Shown here: positions 46,376-54,382 of the stretch, piece by piece | Layout of the letters: every line of letters begins with the position of its first letter | Numbering within the stretch: position 1 is the stretch's first letter | Source of the DNA: Flavobacterium haoranii | GTDB lineage: Bacteria; Bacteroidota; Bacteroidia; Flavobacteriales; Flavobacteriaceae | Length of the DNA: 64,000 nucleotides | Direction of reading: 5' to 3' | Assembly: GCF_009363055.1 (NCBI RefSeq) | Contig: NZ_CP045292.1 | Location: forward strand, 682,001 to 746,000 | Made by a program: the position numbers and the translations under genes | The notes under the pieces: generated by a model | Database searches by the model: none | Told to the model about the DNA's origin: nothing | The model's input: the letters and a program-made list of their open reading frames with translations, nothing else

Positions 46376-47812
46376 ATGTCAAACATATCCTCAATACTAA
46401 AATCCATACAAACCATCATGTGGCAAGACACTGGTCTAAATGGCGATGCGCAACGCATTGAACAATTAGGCTGGATGCTCTTTCTAAAAATATTCTCCGA
46501 TAAAGACAAAGAACTCGAATTACTAGACGACAATTATACGTCGCCTATTCCTGATGAATTGCATTGGGTAAAAGAAAAAGGCAATTGGGCAGGCGATGAC
46601 GAAGGCATGACAGGCGACGAATTGCTAGAGTTTGTAGATAGAAAATTGTTTCCTGCATTGCGCAATATTGACGTAAGTTCTGGTAACCGCCGTGCATTGA
46701 TTGTACGTGAGGTTTTTGAAGGGAACAACAACTACATGAAAAGTGGTATCAACATTCGTAAGGTGTTGAACAAATTGAATGAAATTGACTTCAACATTGC
46801 CAAAGACCGTCATGCTTTTGGAGAACTATATGAAAGTATTTTAAAAGGCTTACAAAGTGCTGGTAAAAGTGGGGAGTTTTACACGCCTCGTGCCATTACC
46901 AGTTTCATTACTGAAATGATTAACCCACAATTGGGTGAAAAAATACTAGACCCTGCTTGTGGAACCGGTGGTTATTTGACTTGTGCCATTGAACATTTAA
47001 AAGAACAAGCCAACAGTGTAGAAGACCGCAAAAGTATAGCTGAAAACGTAATGGGTTGGGAATACAAACCACTACCGTATTTGTTAGCTACAACCAACTT
47101 GATTTTACACGATATGGAAGTGCCTAATATTCGTTTTGGCGATGCTTTAGACCAACCGTTGTCTAACTTTACCGAAAAGCACCGTGTTAACGCTATTTTA
47201 GCCAACCCACCGTTTGGAGGTATTGTAGCCAATAACAATGAAAACAATTTTCCGCAGAATTATAGAACTAAGGAAAGTGCCGACTTGTTCCTGATTTTAA
47301 TGATTCATTTATTAAAACAAGGTGGAAGAGCCGGTATTGTATTACCTGATGGCTCGTTAACAGGTGATGGTGTAAAACAACGTGTGCGCCAAAAATTATT
47401 GGAAGAATGTAATTTACACACCATTATCCGTTTGCCTAACTCCGTGTTTCAACCGTATGCTACTGTAGCGACGAATTTGTTGTTTTTTACCAAAGGCACG
47501 CCCACCAAAGAAGTGTGGTATTACGAACACCGTTTGCCTGAAGGTCAAAAAGCCTACAACAAAACCAAACCGATACAAGCCAAAGAGTTTAACCCAATAA
47601 AAACTTGGTGGAACGACCGCAAAGAAAGCGATATTGCTTGGAAAGTAGATATTCAAACTATTATAGACCGCAACTATGATTTAGATATTAAAAACCCTAC
47701 GAAGCAAGAAGAAGTACATGAGTATAGTAGTGTGGAATTAATGGAACTATTACATACTTCTTTTGAGAAAAGCAATGCCTTGTTGAACCAATTAAAAGAA
47801 GTTGTTAAATGA
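46376..47812 (+). CDS. hsdM: type I restriction-modification system, M subunit (N6-adenine methyltransferase)
   Basis: 478 residues. The helical N-terminus (MWQDTGLNGDAQRIEQLGWMLFLKIFSD) contacts HsdS. GEFYTPRAITSFITEM is the usual HsdM block; the AdoMet motif DPACGTGGY is at about 192-200 and the catalytic NPPF at 277-280 (ANPPFGG). It methylates adenine at the site chosen by HsdS. It overlaps hsdS by 4 bp (ATGA). Base composition is richer in G and C than its surroundings, in line with transfer. Confidence 0.95.
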   Translation: MSNISSILKSIQTIMWQDTGLNGDAQRIEQLGWMLFLKIFSDKDKELELLDDNYTSPIPDELHWVKEKGNWAGDDEGMTGDELLEFVDRKLFPALRNIDVSSGNRRALIVREVFEGNNNYMKSGINIRKVLNKLNEIDFNIAKDRHAFGELYESILKGLQSAGKSGEFYTPRAITSFITEMINPQLGEKILDPACGTGGYLTCAIEHLKEQANSVEDRKSIAENVMGWEYKPLPYLLATTNLILHDMEVPNIRFGDALDQPLSNFTEKHRVNAILANPPFGGIVANNNENNFPQNYRTKESADLFLILMIHLLKQGGRAGIVLPDGSLTGDGVKQRVRQKLLEECNLHTIIRLPNSVFQPYATVATNLLFFTKGTPTKEVWYYEHRLPEGQKAYNKTKPIQAKEFNPIKTWWNDRKESDIAWKVDIQTIIDRNYDLDIKNPTKQEEVHEYSSVELMELLHTSFEKSNALLNQLKEVVK

Positions 47813-49145
47813 AATTAGGTAAAGCTTTGAAAATGGGTTTGGCAAAATCTATTCAGATAAATGATACTTCTGAATATACAATTGCAGGTGTTCAATCTTA
47901 TGGTAAAGGTGTAATAAACAGAAGAAATGAAATTGGTAAAAACCTTAAGATGAAAAAATATCAGGTTATTGAACCCGATTACTTAATGTGGTGTAAGGTT
48001 GATACAAAAAATGGTGCATTTGGAATAACTAAGGAGGAGCATAGAGGTAGTCTTGCTTCAACAAATATGGCTTTGGCGAAAATTGATACAGAAAAATTTA
48101 ATCCAAGTTTTATAGAAAAACTATTTTCATTTGATTTTTTCATAAAAATATAACACATTTATCTTCTGGAAGCACAAATAGGAAGTATTTAACTCCAAAA
48201 CAACTTTTTGAAATGGTTGAAATACCAGCCATTAATAAAAATGAGCAAGATGATTTCATTTTATTAGTTGATAAAATTGAACGAATAGATTTAAATTCTG
48301 AATTAACCCACCAACTCGACCTAATCAAACAACTGCGTCAAGCATTTTTGCGTGAAGCAATGCAAGGCAAGTTAATTACGAATGATAAATTACGAATTAC
48401 GAATGGTGAAACCGGTCATGAATTGTTAGCCAAAATAAAAGAGGAGAAAGCACAATTAATAGCCGAGAAAAAACTCAAAAAAGAAAAAGAATTACCACCC
48501 ATTACAGAAGATGAAATTCCTTTTGAAATTCCTGAACATTGGGCTTGGTGTAGGTTGGGGGAGATTGCTGAAATTAAAAGAGGTAAAAGTCCTAAATATT
48601 CTGAGAATGGTGTATTTAAAATGTTAAATCAAAAGTGTGTAAGATGGTATTTTATTAATATTGAAAATTCTAAAGCTGTCGATGAGAATTGGTTAAATTC
48701 ACTAGATAAAGATTTAAAAATAAAAGAAAATGACTTATTAGTTAACTCGACTGGTGATGGAACAATTGGTCGTTCAGGAATTGCTGATATTTTGTGTGAT
48801 GATTATATGTTTGATTCACATATTTTGAGAGTAAGAAGCTTTATGGAGATTAAACAAAAATATCTATGTCATATTATTAATTCAGAGTATGGACAAAGTT
48901 TGATTGATTCTATAAAAGGAGCAACAAGTACAAAACAAACTGAGTTAGGAGTTAATAACCTATCTAACTTTCCTATTCCACTTCCACCTCTACACGAGCA
49001 AGAGCAAATTGTGGCTAAGTTGGAGGAGTTACTAGCGTTTTGTGATGGTTTAGAGGAGAGTATAAAGGAAAGTCAGGGGTATAATGAAAAGTTGTTGCAA
49101 CAGGTGCTTAGGGAGGCGTTGCAGGGGAAACAAGTAGAAGTTTAA
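47809..49145 (+). CDS. hsdS: type I restriction-modification specificity subunit, frameshifted
   Basis: The start frame (47809-48153) covers part of TRD1 and ends FFIKI. Adding one A to the A5 tract near 48146 continues through KNITHLSSGSTNRKYLTPKQLFEMVEIPAIN into the downstream frame, which runs to 49145. There the central conserved region (LIKQLRQAFLREAMQGKL), a linker (KEKELPPITEDEIPFEIPEHWAW), TRD2 (LGEIAEIKRGKSPKYSE) and the C-terminal repeat (PLHEQEQIVAKLEELLAFCDGLEESIKESQ, QQVLREALQGK) follow. The intact product would have about 445 residues with two TRDs; TRD1 is rather short at its start. If the frameshift is real, specificity is lost or altered. Confidence 0.88.
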
Positions 49146-49155
49146 AATATATAAA

Positions 49156-49596
49156 ATGAGTTTTTGTATAGAATGTGGTTGTAATATAAGCCAAAGCGTT
49201 TTTGAATATTCTTTAAACAATATGGGACATCCATTATGTATGAATCATCAAAAATGGTTAAATGCTATTTTTTATAATAGTTCAACAACACCTCATGCAA
49301 TTGAATTGTATTTTGCTTTAAAAAGAAGAGGAGTACCAGCTGAATTAGAAAAATGGGATGGATATAAAACAATTGACATTGCAGTCACTGATGCTAAAGT
49401 AAATATCGAAGTAGATGGAAAACATCACAATTATAATCATCAACAAGCACTCAGCGATTTAAAGCGTACTTACTTTAGTTTTCAAAAAGGTTATTTAACG
49501 TTAAGAATACCTAATAGTTTAGTGGAATGGAGTATTGAAGAAACAGCTGATTATATTACTGGATTTTTAATTGAAAGTAAGAATAGGAAATATTAA
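49156..49596 (+). CDS. Zn-finger plus PD-(D/E)XK nuclease-like protein
   Basis: 146 residues. CIEC at 4-7 with CMNH at 28-31 suggests a small zinc finger. The second part resembles DUF559/Vsr-like endonucleases: E50 in PHAIELYFAL, D74 in TIDIAV, and E85-V-D87 in VNIEVDGKHHNYN. Residues of the PD-(D/E)XK active site are thus in place. It starts 10 bp after hsdS and is bounded downstream by a second copy of the hsdS 3' end, so it was probably carried into the RM locus. It could cut or nick DNA as part of the defence unit; the target is unknown. Confidence 0.68.
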   Translation: MSFCIECGCNISQSVFEYSLNNMGHPLCMNHQKWLNAIFYNSSTTPHAIELYFALKRRGVPAELEKWDGYKTIDIAVTDAKVNIEVDGKHHNYNHQQALSDLKRTYFSFQKGYLTLRIPNSLVEWSIEETADYITGFLIESKNRKY

Positions 49597-49622
49597 TTGA
49601 ATTTTATTTTATACTAACTATA

Positions 49623-49759
49623 CAAGCAAGAGCAAATTGCCGCTAAGTTAGATGAGTTAATAGCGTTTTGTGTTGGTTTAGAGCAAAGTATAAAGAAAAG
49701 TCAAGGGTATAATGAAAAATTGTTGCAACAGGTGTTGAGAGAGGCGTTGCAGGGTTAGT
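49623..49759 (+). pseudogene. duplicated 3' fragment of hsdS
   Basis: The sequence encodes QEQIAAKLDELIAFCVGLEQ and KSQGYNEKLLQQVLREALQG, stop, a diverged copy of the hsdS C-terminus at 48994-49127 (offset 629 bp). No start is present. It suggests that a second hsdS once stood here or that the nuclease gene was inserted by recombination between hsdS ends. Confidence 0.8.
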
Positions 49760-49761
49760 TT

Positions 49762-50661
49762 ATGAATTTCGAAAGAACAATTAGAATAAATAAAGTTTTA
49801 AGAGAACTAAATATTAGTTTAGATAGGGCTATTACTATTTTAAAAACTGGAAATTTCGAAATTGAATGTTCTCCAAATGCAAAAATTAATGAGCCTGAAT
49901 ATGAGTATTTAAAATATAGATTGAGCAATCCTTTACCTGATGTTAAGGAAAATATCACCATTAATGACCAAATAAAATTAACTAAAAATAGAGATAAATT
50001 AGGTTCAGCAACATCGGTTTTTAAATACTTTGGTGTTCAAGATTATAATATTGAAGGCTTTAAAAAAAGTTATCTTTATTATTCTAATTACTCAAATTTT
50101 AATGATCCATTTGATTGTAATATCGAGCTAATTACTTTTGATAAAGCGAGAAAAAGAACTAGACATAAAAGAAAAGAAGAGCTATTAAAAGAAAACTTTA
50201 AGAATTTAGGTGTTTGTTGTTTTAGTCGTAATGTAAATTCTATTTTAATGTGGGCTCATTATGCATCAAACCATAAAGGGTTTTGTCTTGAATTTCATTC
50301 TAATAGGTCATTGGATGGTATAAATCCTTTAGATGTTATTTATGTAAATAATTTTATAAAGGCAGCCTATTACAAGAATCCAAAAGATGCCCTTTTTCAT
50401 TTGATTTATACCAAAGCAAAAGATTGGGAATATGAAAAAGAGTTGAGAAGTATTCAAATTAATTTGTTGAATAATGAAACTAGAAAAATAGCTTATGAAA
50501 AAGAAGAATTAAAGTCAATTTATTTAGGAGTTAATATTGATTCAAATATGAAGCAACAGTTATTAGAAATAGTTGACAATGTTTTTAATAAAAAGATAGC
50601 AGTTTATCAGGGAGTTTTATCGAAATTAAATTTTGAAATAAATTGGGAAAGAATTTTATGA
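49762..50661 (+). CDS. IF-2 N-terminal-like domain fused to DUF2971
   Basis: 299 residues. Residues about 6-58 (IRINKVLRELNISLDRAITIL, NFEIECSPNAKINEPEYEYL) closely resemble the first helical domain of Flavobacterial translation initiation factor IF-2 (InfB). No GTPase domain follows. From about 100 on, the protein is DUF2971-like: LYYSNYSNFNDPFDCN and VCCFSRNVNSILMWAHYASNHKGFCLEF. DUF2971 proteins have no firmly known activity to me and often lie in defence or mobile contexts. The gene starts 2 bp after the hsdS fragment stop and precedes the ImmA/IrrE gene by about 24 bp. A role as a host-translation-linked effector is conjecture. Confidence 0.75.
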   Translation: MNFERTIRINKVLRELNISLDRAITILKTGNFEIECSPNAKINEPEYEYLKYRLSNPLPDVKENITINDQIKLTKNRDKLGSATSVFKYFGVQDYNIEGFKKSYLYYSNYSNFNDPFDCNIELITFDKARKRTRHKRKEELLKENFKNLGVCCFSRNVNSILMWAHYASNHKGFCLEFHSNRSLDGINPLDVIYVNNFIKAAYYKNPKDALFHLIYTKAKDWEYEKELRSIQINLLNNETRKIAYEKEELKSIYLGVNIDSNMKQQLLEIVDNVFNKKIAVYQGVLSKLNFEINWERIL

Positions 50662-50684
50662 AATATTAATTACTTTTGTCTAAC

Positions 50685-51815
50685 ATGAAAACTGAAGTCA
50701 CCATCAATCCAACACTCATTACTTGGGCTATTGCCCGAGCAGGTTTTGATGTGGATAAGTTTTTAGACAATAATCCCACCATCCAAAAATGGATAGAAGA
50801 GGTTAAAAAACCAACCGTTAAACAATTAGAGCACTTTGCTCATAAAGTGCACATCCCTTTTGGCTATCTGTTTCTACCAGAACCTCCAAAAGAAACGATT
50901 CCTTTCCCATTTTTTAGAACAGGAAATCAACAAACCGATAAAGTGAGTTTAAATGTATTTGATACAATTCAAATATTACAAAGACGACAAGATTGGATAA
51001 CAGAATATTTACAAGATAATGAGCAAGAACCTTTATCTTTTGTGGGTAGATTTAATGAAAACGCAACAGCAAATGAAGTAGTTGCAGACATTCGAAATAC
51101 CTTAGAATTGCAACCTAATTGGGCTTGTAATTTTGCAACTTGGGAAGAAACATTAGCTTTTATTACCAATAAAATTGAAGCAATAGGTGTTTTTATCAAC
51201 TTTAATGGTATTGTAGAAAATAATACCCACCGTCCAATTCCTGTTGATGAATGTAGAGGTTTTGTATTAGTTAATCCTTACGCTCCTTTTATGTTTGTAA
51301 ATGCGGCTGATGCCAAAGCAGCTCAATTGTTCACCATTATTCATGAGTTAGCTCATATTTGGTTAGGTGAAAGTGCAGGTTTTGACAATCAAAATTTAAT
51401 GCCGGCAGACGATCCAACAGAAAAGTTATGTGATGCTATTGCAGCTGAATTTCTAGTACCAGCAAGTTCTTTAATTGATATTTGGCAAGATAAACCAAGT
51501 ATCGATTATGCAAGACGATATTTTAAAGTTAGCCCAATTGTAATAGCAAGAAGAGCATTAGATTTAGGGTTAATTTCTAGAGGTACTTTTTTTACCTTTT
51601 ATAATGGTTATATTGAAAGCTTTAAACAGAAAAAAGAAAACCTAAAAGGAGGCGGTGATTTTTATGCTACTACTCGTAAACGTGTAAGTGTTACTTTTGC
51701 ATCTTATGTAAATCAAGCTGTTAATCAGAATAAATTGCTTTATCGCGATGCCTACAAAATAACAGGTTTGAAAGGAGATACTTATCAAAAATTTGTAACC
51801 CAGCATTTACATTAA
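50685..51815 (+). CDS. ImmA/IrrE family metallopeptidase, antitoxin-like
   Basis: 376 residues from ATG 50685 (MKTEVTINPTLITWAIARAG); a TTG at 50676 is part of a TACTTTTG -7 box and less likely. The N-terminus (KPTVKQLEHFAHKVHIPFGYLFLPEPP) is an XRE-like region; the peptidase has HELAH at 220-224 and the third-ligand region CDAIAAEFLVP near 249-259. COG2856 proteins paired with a PIN-domain gene are known as toxin-antitoxin pairs, and the DUF4411 gene starts 4 bp later. If TACTTTTG is active, the mRNA could be leaderless. Confidence 0.88.
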   Translation: MKTEVTINPTLITWAIARAGFDVDKFLDNNPTIQKWIEEVKKPTVKQLEHFAHKVHIPFGYLFLPEPPKETIPFPFFRTGNQQTDKVSLNVFDTIQILQRRQDWITEYLQDNEQEPLSFVGRFNENATANEVVADIRNTLELQPNWACNFATWEETLAFITNKIEAIGVFINFNGIVENNTHRPIPVDECRGFVLVNPYAPFMFVNAADAKAAQLFTIIHELAHIWLGESAGFDNQNLMPADDPTEKLCDAIAAEFLVPASSLIDIWQDKPSIDYARRYFKVSPIVIARRALDLGLISRGTFFTFYNGYIESFKQKKENLKGGGDFYATTRKRVSVTFASYVNQAVNQNKLLYRDAYKITGLKGDTYQKFVTQHLH

Positions 51816-51819
51816 TCGT

Positions 51820-52317
51820 ATGGGTATTCCTTTTTTATTAGATACCAATTTTTTCATTGAAGCTTATAGAGTAAGCTATCCTTTTGATGTAGTTCCAAGT
51901 TTTTGGATTAAAGTCAAAGAGTTGGCTGAACAAGGAAAGATAATTTCAATTGATAAAGTGAAAAAGGAATTACTACAAAACAAAGATGAACTCTCAGATT
52001 GGATTATTGATAATTTACCAGAGGTTTTTTTTAAAGATACTTCTTCCGTAGTACCAAATTACGCAAAACTAACTGGTTGGGTTTATTCAAAATCTGGTCA
52101 ATATTCACAACCTGCAATAAGTGAATTTTTAGATGCAGACGAAGCAGATGCTTGGTTAATCGCTTATGGTATGACATATGGAAATCAAATTGTTACACAT
52201 GAAACTAGTAATCCAAATAGTCGAAAAAGAGTAATGCTTCCTGATGCTGCAAATCCATTTGATGTTACTTGTATTAAAACGATAGATTTGTTTAGAGCAC
52301 TTGCAGTTAAAATTTAA
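51820..52317 (+). CDS. PIN-domain DUF4411 protein, toxin-like
   Basis: 165 residues. LLDTNFFIEAYR carries Asp8, VKKELL holds Glu50, DADEADAWLIAYG gives Asp106/Asp110, and IVTHETSN the later acidic residue; this is a complete PIN active site of the DUF4411 family. PIN toxins cleave RNA, commonly tRNA. It begins 4 bp after the ImmA/IrrE gene, so the pair is a likely toxin-antitoxin module. Confidence 0.86.
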   Translation: MGIPFLLDTNFFIEAYRVSYPFDVVPSFWIKVKELAEQGKIISIDKVKKELLQNKDELSDWIIDNLPEVFFKDTSSVVPNYAKLTGWVYSKSGQYSQPAISEFLDADEADAWLIAYGMTYGNQIVTHETSNPNSRKRVMLPDAANPFDVTCIKTIDLFRALAVKI

Positions 52318-52428
52318 AAATAGCTCAGTTGACTCTAAAGAAAAGTTTTTCTTAGTTTGTCCTTTTACTTTCGTTCAATTAGTTATGAAATGCTATAAGG
52401 AATTAAGTATAAAAACAAATAAATAATT

Positions 52429-53208
52429 ATGATCCTCTTTAACAAACTATTCGGCAAAAAACAACCCGAGTTTATACCTGATAATTTGGTTTTACTGCAA
52501 TTGATACAAGCGTATCATCAAAATCCGAGTTCCGAAAGCTACAGTAAAGTAATTGAAGAATTGTATGGTTCTCGTGCTTTTTTGGTGGTTCCAACAGGTA
52601 AAAAACACGAATACTCTAATGAATGGAAAAAATCTAAAGGAGGCGATGTGATAGATTTTGCAACTGTTTATAATATGGATGGGTTATTGGTTCTAGGAGT
52701 GTTTACTTCAGAAGCCACGTTATCAAGATGGATTACTGAAGAAATGGGATATATCGGGCTTCCGTCTAAAACGGTTATGGAAATTGCACAACAGCATAAT
52801 TTTGGTCGCATTGTTATTGACAGTGACCAAGAGACTATGTTTGTGTTGGAACGTAATGTTTCGAATACAAATGAGATTACGATAGAAGAAGATACAGAAG
52901 TTTTGATTTGGTACCCAAAGCAACCTATTTCTGGAGACCATAAAAAGCAATTGTGTAGTGCTTTTGCAAAAGTGTCTAGTATTAAAGAAGTGTATCATTT
53001 TGGAATGACTCGAAATGATGAAGCTATTTTGATTTTAGCTTTTCTATTGGATGAAGTAAATGATAATAGTAGGTTAGCGGTTTTAAGTGCCATGAATGAT
53101 GGTATGAATGGTTTTAGTACGGAGTTTCCTTTAGAAATGATGTATGTGAAAGAGGGGGATAATTGGCATACAACTGGGAATAATTTTGAGGTGTTTTATA
53201 GGAGGTGA
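52429..53208 (+). CDS. SseB-like protein
   Basis: 259 residues. LVLLQLIQAYHQNPSSESYSKVIEELYGSRAFLVVPTG and LLVLGVFTSEATLSRWI resemble the SseB N-terminal domain; the second half (SIKEVYHFGMTRNDEAILILAFLLDEVND) fits the SseB C-terminal domain. SseB was linked to serine sensitivity in E. coli; in many genomes the fold belongs to secreted-effector or immunity-like families. It is at the right border of the island, with its own upstream gap of 111 bp. Confidence 0.65.
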   Translation: MILFNKLFGKKQPEFIPDNLVLLQLIQAYHQNPSSESYSKVIEELYGSRAFLVVPTGKKHEYSNEWKKSKGGDVIDFATVYNMDGLLVLGVFTSEATLSRWITEEMGYIGLPSKTVMEIAQQHNFGRIVIDSDQETMFVLERNVSNTNEITIEEDTEVLIWYPKQPISGDHKKQLCSAFAKVSSIKEVYHFGMTRNDEAILILAFLLDEVNDNSRLAVLSAMNDGMNGFSTEFPLEMMYVKEGDNWHTTGNNFEVFYRR

Positions 53209-53340
53209 AGGGTTATGGGTGAAGGGTTATGGGTGAAAGGTTATGGGTGATGGGGGAAAGTGAAAAGTGAAAAGTGAAAAGTGAAAAGTGAAGGGAGATG
53301 GGGGAAGAGTGAAAAGTAAAAAGTGAAAAGTGAAAAGGGA
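53206..53340. repeat. 14-bp and 7-bp tandem repeats after the SseB-like gene
   Basis: GAAGGGTTATGGGT (14 bp) is repeated about three times to 53250, then GTGAAAA-type heptamers run to about 53340, interrupted by GGGAGATGGGGG. Both periods are multiples of seven. The following 53341-53478 holds nothing I can identify. Confidence 0.8.
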
Positions 53341-53480
53341 GAAGGCTGGTTTCACTTTTTGAAACGTGTACTTACTGTGTGGGAGCTTCCTTTTTGTCGG
53401 AATATTATCTCGACTGAAGTACAGCTTTATGATATAGATGCCATTACTCAACTAATAATTTTAGTAGATTGAATAAATAA

Positions 53481-53518
53481 AATGGTTTAAAAATTAAGTT
53501 CGACTTTTTTAAACCATT
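53481..53518. terminator. hairpin, possible terminator
   Basis: AATGGTTTAAAAA and TTTTTTAAACCATT pair over about 13 bp around AAGTTCGAC. It is 270 bp after the SseB-like gene. The segment from 53519 to 53678 shows no gene. Confidence 0.45.
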
Positions 53519-53678
53519 ATTTGTTGATACTGTAAAAAGAATAATAGGTTTATAAAAATAAAAAAAAAAATAAAAATGAGGTTTTCCGTAAGGAAATGAA
53601 ATCAGTATGTTATTTCTTTGTCGTGTTCCATTCTATAAGAGGTTGATATTTTAAAGTTGGAATATTTAGCTAGTTAAA

Positions 53679-53706
53679 AAGGAAGCATTCGCTTCCTTTT
53701 TTTATA
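53679..53706. terminator. intrinsic terminator of the two-component operon
   Basis: AAAAGGAAGC and GCTTCCTTTT form the stem with loop ATTC, with A and T tracts on each side so it can act on both strands. It ends a few bases from the response regulator stop. Confidence 0.85.
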
Positions 53707-53709
53707 CTT

Positions 53710-54375
53710 TTAAATGATACCTAAATCTTTAGCGATTGCAATTAAGTGAATGTTATTGTTGGCTTTAAAATAATCTTTGAGTTTTGCGACTCTTTTTTCG
53801 ATAGTGCTTTTGCTGTTTGGGGTAATGTTTAACTTTTTAAATACAGTTTCCATATTTTCAAGCGGAACACCGTTTGCGAGATGGGTGAGTAATGCAATAT
53901 CGTAGTGGTCAATTTCTTTGGTTGTTTTATCTTGTAACAAATGTGCAAGGTCGGGAGTTATATAGGTTTGTTCCTGAAGTAAAGCTTCAATAGCTTTTTT
54001 GAGTTGGTCAATACTATTTCGACCTTTGTGTACATAAGCATTGATGTTTTGTTTTTCAAAAAGCGATTTGATGGTATGTGCTTTATCTTCAACAGAATAA
54101 ACAATGATATTAAGTGTAGGCTCTATTTTTTTGATGGCTTCAATAAGTTTGTCGCCTGAGGGGATTTCAACTTTTCTATAGTCTTCCACAAAAGATAAAT
54201 CCGTTATTAGCAAATCAAAAGGTTCTAGATTTTGTTTTGCTTTTTTAAATTTTAATAAGGCATCATCACAATATTTTGCGTATTGTACTTCTTGAATACC
54301 TAAATTTTCAAGCGTTTGTTTTACGGCTATATTGATACTGTCAAAATCTTCTGCTATTAAAACCTTTTTAAACAT
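53710..54375 (-). CDS. response regulator with C-terminal HTH-like domain
   Basis: 221 residues from ATG 54375 (MFKKVLIAEDFDSIN); a start 24 bp earlier would overlap the kinase gene and is less likely. The receiver has acidic E9/D10, phosphoacceptor D59 in LLITDL, Ser/Thr in IIVYSVED, and Lys in YVHKGRN. The C-terminal part (LLTHLANGVPLENMETVFKKLNITPNSKSTIEKRVAKLKDYF) is helical and LuxR-like in outline. It is encoded 7 bp after the kinase on the same strand, so the two form a pair. Confidence 0.87.
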   Translation of the reverse strand: MFKKVLIAEDFDSINIAVKQTLENLGIQEVQYAKYCDDALLKFKKAKQNLEPFDLLITDLSFVEDYRKVEIPSGDKLIEAIKKIEPTLNIIVYSVEDKAHTIKSLFEKQNINAYVHKGRNSIDQLKKAIEALLQEQTYITPDLAHLLQDKTTKEIDHYDIALLTHLANGVPLENMETVFKKLNITPNSKSTIEKRVAKLKDYFKANNNIHLIAIAKDLGII

Positions 54376-54382
54376 CTTCAAT

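Noticed and set aside
49156..49596. Vsr mismatch endonuclease
   Set aside because: The active-site pattern is Vsr/DUF559-like only in outline and there is no dcm-type cytosine methyltransferase beside it.
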